Origin: an uncultured Shimia sp.
GTDB lineage: Bacteria; Pseudomonadota; Alphaproteobacteria; Rhodobacterales; Rhodobacteraceae
Direction of reading: 5' to 3'
Assembly (NCBI RefSeq): GCF_947493595.1
Contig: NZ_CANLRL010000001.1
Span: 62,001-126,000, forward strand
Length of the DNA: 64,000 bases
In this document: in pieces, positions 61,265 through 64,000 of the stretch
How positions within the stretch are numbered: the stretch's first letter is position 1
How the letters are laid out: every line of letters starts with the position of its first letter
The notes under the pieces: model-generated
What the model saw: only the letters and a program-made list of their open reading frames with translations
Database searches by the model: none
What the model was told of the DNA's origin: nothing
Translations under genes and position numbers: made by a program

Positions 61265-62262
61265 TTCAGGCGGGCGACGACGTAGTCGGCGATGTCTGAC
61301 AGCAAGCCCCGGATTTCGTGGTCCGGAAGTTTTTTTACAGCGTCTTTGGCTTTTTCTGCCCACTGCATTGCGTCGTCACGGGTGCGAGTCAAAGTGTTGT
61401 ATTTGTCCATCAGCGAAAGCGCATGATCTAGGTCGCCGGCTTCCTGGCGGCCTTTTTCAATTGTGCGCTCCCAGAAGCTGCGTTCTTCGTCAGTGGCCTG
61501 CGCAACAGCTTTGATCACCGGCAGTGTTAACTTTCTTTCGCGGAAATCGTCACCCACGTTTTTGCCAGTCTGGGCTGAGTCGCCCTGATAATCCAGCAGG
61601 TCATCCGCGATCTGGAAGGCGATGCCAAGGGCGTCACCGTAGTCAAACAGGGCCTGCACATCGTCCGCAGACGCGCCTGCAATCACGCCGCCCACTTCGG
61701 TCGCAGCGGAGAACAGCGCAGCGGTCTTTCCTCGTACCACCTGCAGGTAAATATCCTCGTTGGTGGAGAGGTCTGTGGCTGCGGTGAGTTGCAACACTTC
61801 GCCCTCTGCGATTGTCGCGGAAGCGTTGGACAAAATACGCAACACGTCGATGTTGTTGGTTTCGGTCATCAGCTGGAAGCTACGCGAAAACAGGTAATCC
61901 CCCACCAGCACCGAGCTTTTGTTGTCCCACAGAAGGTTGGCGGTGGGGCGGCCACGGCGCTGTTCGCTTTCGTCCACCACGTCATCATGCAGAAGGGTAG
62001 CCGTGTGAATAAATTCAACGGTTGCCGCGAGGTGCACGTGGTAGGGGCCGTCATAGCCACATAATTTGGCGGCTGCCAAAGTCAGCATCGGGCGTAGGCG
62101 TTTGCCACCGGCACCAACTAGATGCGCGGTCACTTCTGGAATGCGCGGCGCATGTTTGGAGGCCATACGCTCTTCGATCAGGGCATTTACCGCTTCCATG
62201 TCGTCGCGCAGCAGGACTGCGAGGGCTTCGTGCGGCTTGCTTGCGGCGTGATCGAGACTCAT
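61261..62262 (-). CDS. Polyprenyl diphosphate synthase (quinone side chain)
   Basis: Extends allylic diphosphates with isopentenyl diphosphate; probably makes the long (C50-type) tail of ubiquinone. The 333-residue protein has the first Asp-rich motif LLHDDVVDESEQRRG, and the second AFQIADDLLDYQGD. The residues before the first motif (EFIHTATLLHDD) are small, as in long-chain enzymes such as IspB/DdsA. ATG at 62262 has AGGAAG upstream; the frame extends to 62292. Confidence 0.93.
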   Translation of the reverse strand: MSLDHAASKPHEALAVLLRDDMEAVNALIEERMASKHAPRIPEVTAHLVGAGGKRLRPMLTLAAAKLCGYDGPYHVHLAATVEFIHTATLLHDDVVDESEQRRGRPTANLLWDNKSSVLVGDYLFSRSFQLMTETNNIDVLRILSNASATIAEGEVLQLTAATDLSTNEDIYLQVVRGKTAALFSAATEVGGVIAGASADDVQALFDYGDALGIAFQIADDLLDYQGDSAQTGKNVGDDFRERKLTLPVIKAVAQATDEERSFWERTIEKGRQEAGDLDHALSLMDKYNTLTRTRDDAMQWAEKAKDAVKKLPDHEIRGLLSDIADYVVARLN

Positions 62263-62321
62263 TTTGGACTTCCTGTCGTGAGGGGTCGACATTGGCCGCT
62301 CCCTAACCTTAGATCGTTATT

Positions 62322-62543
62322 ATGAAAGAGCTTTTGCGTAGCACAGATCCGACCACCATCGCCTTTGCCACAGCCCTGCTTCAGGGGGAGGGTATAGACT
62401 GCTTTGAAATGGACGTAAACATGAGCGTCCTTGAGGGCAGCATTGGCATATTGCCGCGCCGGTTGATGGTACGGTCACAAGATTTGCAGCAAGCTGAACG
62501 GGTTATGCTCGACAATGAGATCGCATTGGGGCGGGCGCTGTGA
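62322..62543 (+). CDS. DUF2007-type putative signal-transducing protein
   Basis: Small protein of 73 residues (MKELLRSTDPTTIAFATALLQ, then EGIDCFEMDVN, PRRLMVRSQDLQQAERVM). It fits DUF2007, related to PII-like/ferredoxin-type folds, function unknown. It overlaps the next gene by four bases (GTGA), suggesting linked expression. Confidence 0.8.
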   Translation: MKELLRSTDPTTIAFATALLQGEGIDCFEMDVNMSVLEGSIGILPRRLMVRSQDLQQAERVMLDNEIALGRAL

Positions 62544-63292
62544 GTGCAGAGCTTACCCAGAACGATTTTTTGAATGGGCGCGTGACCCTATGGCAACCCA
62601 AGGATGGCTATCGTGCCGGGGTTGATCCAGTTTTGCTGGCCGCGACGATTCCTGCAAAGCCGGGGGATCGGGTGTTGGAGCTTGGCAGCGGCGTCGGTGC
62701 GGCATTTCTTTGCCTGTCTGCACGTGTGCCAAAGCTAACCGTGCATGCCGTCGAGCTGCAGCCAGAGTACGCCGCATTGGCGCATCGCAATGCCAAGGAG
62801 AACGGCGCGGAAGCGACGATCTGGGAGGCCGATTTGGCCATGTTGCCCATGGAGTTGCGGCAGATGCAGTTTGGGCATGTGTTTGCCAACCCGCCTTATT
62901 TCGATCGGACTGCGAGCACAGCAGCGCAGGATGCGGGCAGAGATGTGGCGATGGGGGAAGACACGCCACTTGGCAAATGGGTTGAGGTGGCCGCCAAGCG
63001 CCTTGCCCCCAAAGGCACCGCAACCTTCGTGCATCGTGCAGAACGGTTGCCGGACTTGTTGAGTGCAATGCATGGTGCATTGGGGTCCATACAAGTGATG
63101 CCTTTGCAGGCACGCGTGGGGCGGGACGCCAATTTGGTGCTTGTTCACGGTGTCAAAAACGGGCGCGCTGCGTTTCGTCTTCATGCGCCTGTGCGCATGC
63201 ATGAAGGGGACAGCCACACGCATGATGGCGACAGTTACACGGATCAAATTCGCGGGGTTTTGCGCGATGGAGCGGCGCTGCCTTTCCCTTAA
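62540..63292 (+). CDS. TrmN6-like tRNA (adenine-N6) methyltransferase
   Basis: SAM-dependent methyltransferase of 250 residues. SAM-binding motif I VLELGSGVGAAFLCLS, the acidic VELQPEY, and the NPPYF catalytic motif of N6-adenine methyltransferases. It fits the YfiC/TrmN6 group that modifies adenine 37 of tRNA-Val, though the Rhodobacterales members are not all tested. GTG start overlaps the DUF2007 stop. Confidence 0.87.
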   Translation: MSAELTQNDFLNGRVTLWQPKDGYRAGVDPVLLAATIPAKPGDRVLELGSGVGAAFLCLSARVPKLTVHAVELQPEYAALAHRNAKENGAEATIWEADLAMLPMELRQMQFGHVFANPPYFDRTASTAAQDAGRDVAMGEDTPLGKWVEVAAKRLAPKGTATFVHRAERLPDLLSAMHGALGSIQVMPLQARVGRDANLVLVHGVKNGRAAFRLHAPVRMHEGDSHTHDGDSYTDQIRGVLRDGAALPFP

Positions 63293-63342
63293 TGGGTTAC
63301 CGCAACGCTCGGGTCATTAAGCCTGACCGATTCGGCTCAAAA

Positions 63343-63391
63343 CCACGTCGGTATCGCGTCGGTATTACGACTGTTTTACGACAGCGTCGGC
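63343..63391. repeat. Array of four 11-bp units (copy 2)
   Basis: Units at 63348-63358, 63359-63369, 63370-63380 and 63381-63391, pattern TCGGTATYRCG/ACTGTTTTACG. The sequence closely matches the reverse complement of copy 1 at 50632-50678. It lies 50 bases after the TrmN6-like stop and about 100 before the YdcH-like gene. Confidence 0.65.
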
Positions 63392-63494
63392 GGAAATTTT
63401 CCAGTGTTAAGAATATGTCACAAGTCGCACGTGACAGGCGGCAAAAACTGTGCTGCACTGTTGGGACTACATATTGTTTGCATAGGAGAACATG

Positions 63495-63659
63495 ATGAGC
63501 GTAAGCGCACACCTCGAAGAGCTGAAACGCAAACACGAAGCCCTCTCTGACCAAGTCGAACAAGAACAACGCGCCCCTGGCAGCAGTGATCTTGATGTCG
63601 CAGAACTCAAGAAGCAGAAACTCCGCCTCAAAGAAGAAATCACGCGATTATCCGCATAA
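63495..63659 (+). CDS. YdcH/DUF465-type small coiled-coil protein
   Basis: A 54-residue protein rich in charged residues and predicted to be one long helical hairpin (LEELKRKHEALSDQVEQEQ; then LDVAELKKQKLRLKEEITRL). It matches the YdcH/DUF465 family. Two adjacent ATG codons exist; AGGAG lies six bases before the second (63495) and three before the first (63492), so I chose the second. Function unknown. Confidence 0.85.
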   Translation: MSVSAHLEELKRKHEALSDQVEQEQRAPGSSDLDVAELKKQKLRLKEEITRLSA

Positions 63660-63662
63660 CGC

Positions 63663-64000
63663 TCAGCCAGATTTCAAGCTGGCGCGTGCGGCAAGCACCG
63701 CGCCGCCAGTGATCAGCAAAGCCGCCGCGCCCAGGTGTATCGTGGGCTCGGCAAACCCAACCCCCACCAGAGCCAATGTCGACAACAGCGGGGCCGCGTA
63801 AGAGGCGGTGCCCAAAAGTTGGATGTCGCCACGCTTGACCCCCACATCCCAGACATAGAACGCCAGACCAACCGGGCCGAGGCCGAGAGCGAAGACGGAC
63901 ACCCAAGTAAGCGCGTCGGCGGGCCAAATTGTTTCCTCAAGCGCGAGGTGCAGCAAGGTGGAGAGCGCGGCGGTGGCGAGGCAGAACACCACCACGGAGA
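63663..64000 (-). CDS. EamA/DMT family transporter, C-terminal part (5' end outside window)
   Basis: The visible 112 residues are the end of a drug/metabolite transporter with four or five spans (FALGLGPVGLAFYVWDVGVKRGD, GTASYAAPLLSTLALVG, LGAAALLITGGAVLAARA). The YVWDVGVKRGD-type loop and LLGTASYAAPLLST region are typical of the second EamA repeat. The gene is read toward lower coordinates and starts beyond 64000. Confidence 0.87.
   Translation of the reverse strand, partial: SVVVFCLATAALSTLLHLALEETIWPADALTWVSVFALGLGPVGLAFYVWDVGVKRGDIQLLGTASYAAPLLSTLALVGVGFAEPTIHLGAAALLITGGAVLAARASLKSG

Overview
The window looks like the chromosome of a marine alphaproteobacterium of the order Rhodobacterales (Roseobacter group). 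The main reasons are the moderately high GC, a 44-residue aa3-type cytochrome oxidase subunit IV gene, a Bpt-type leucyltransferase, a DmdC-like acyl-CoA dehydrogenase, an AzlC/AzlD pair, and many operons joined by 1-4 base ATGA/TGATG overlaps. I see no phage, integrase, insertion sequence or CRISPR array.

Layout. 1-7 kb: the end of a peptide ABC transporter ATPase with an M20 deacetylase, bpt, a 660-bp stretch with no convincing gene, an orphan polyamine-type binding protein, rplY and a small sulfotransferase. 7-10.4 kb: lldD, then divergently an H-NOX nitric oxide sensor overlapping a hybrid histidine kinase. 10.4-17.4 kb: a non-pyrrolysine MttB-family methyltransferase, trpA, a PagL-like lipid A deacylase, ychF and a polar amino acid ABC transporter.

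17.5-31.6 kb is the most interesting part: a lanthanide-type quinoprotein alcohol dehydrogenase island. It holds a PQQ dehydrogenase with the Asp-x-Asp metal signature, a PedF-like cytochrome c, a PedG/MoxJ-like binding protein, and a five-gene ABC/beta-propeller/small periplasmic protein operon of the type linked to lanthanide supply (Lut/Ped). It also holds a NosR-like flavin/iron-sulfur membrane protein with its ApbE flavin transferase, and a second NitT/TauT-type importer whose permease lies about 9.5 kb from its partners. Three divergent promoter regions of the island share a GACTTTGGTCG-type sequence in inverted pairs, suggesting one regulator. The inferred flow is: alcohol is oxidised in the periplasm, electrons pass to cytochrome c, and the ABC system supplies metal. 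The NosR/ApbE branch has no established role here.

31.6-44 kb: tRNA-Ser, a CMD-family protein, plsY, and a pyrimidine operon in which the pyrC product has lost its metal ligands. That operon also encodes three small unknown membrane proteins. Then come a uracil-DNA glycosylase/phosphoesterase/moaB group, an RND efflux pair and a DsbD-N-like protein. 44-50.6 kb: yqgE, a cupin, Sua5, a DmdC-like dehydrogenase with an MBL-fold partner, a DUF6173-like protein, the oxidase subunit and a lipoprotein. 50.6-55.2 kb: azlDC, then the fdhD-mobA-mobB-moeA molybdenum cofactor operon. 55.2-64 kb: a membrane protein with greA, ETF-ubiquinone oxidoreductase, a TPR protein with ispE, a polyprenyl synthase, a DUF2007 protein with a TrmN6-like methyltransferase, a YdcH-like protein and the end of an EamA transporter. 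Two related arrays of 11-bp units lie at 50.6 and 63.3 kb.
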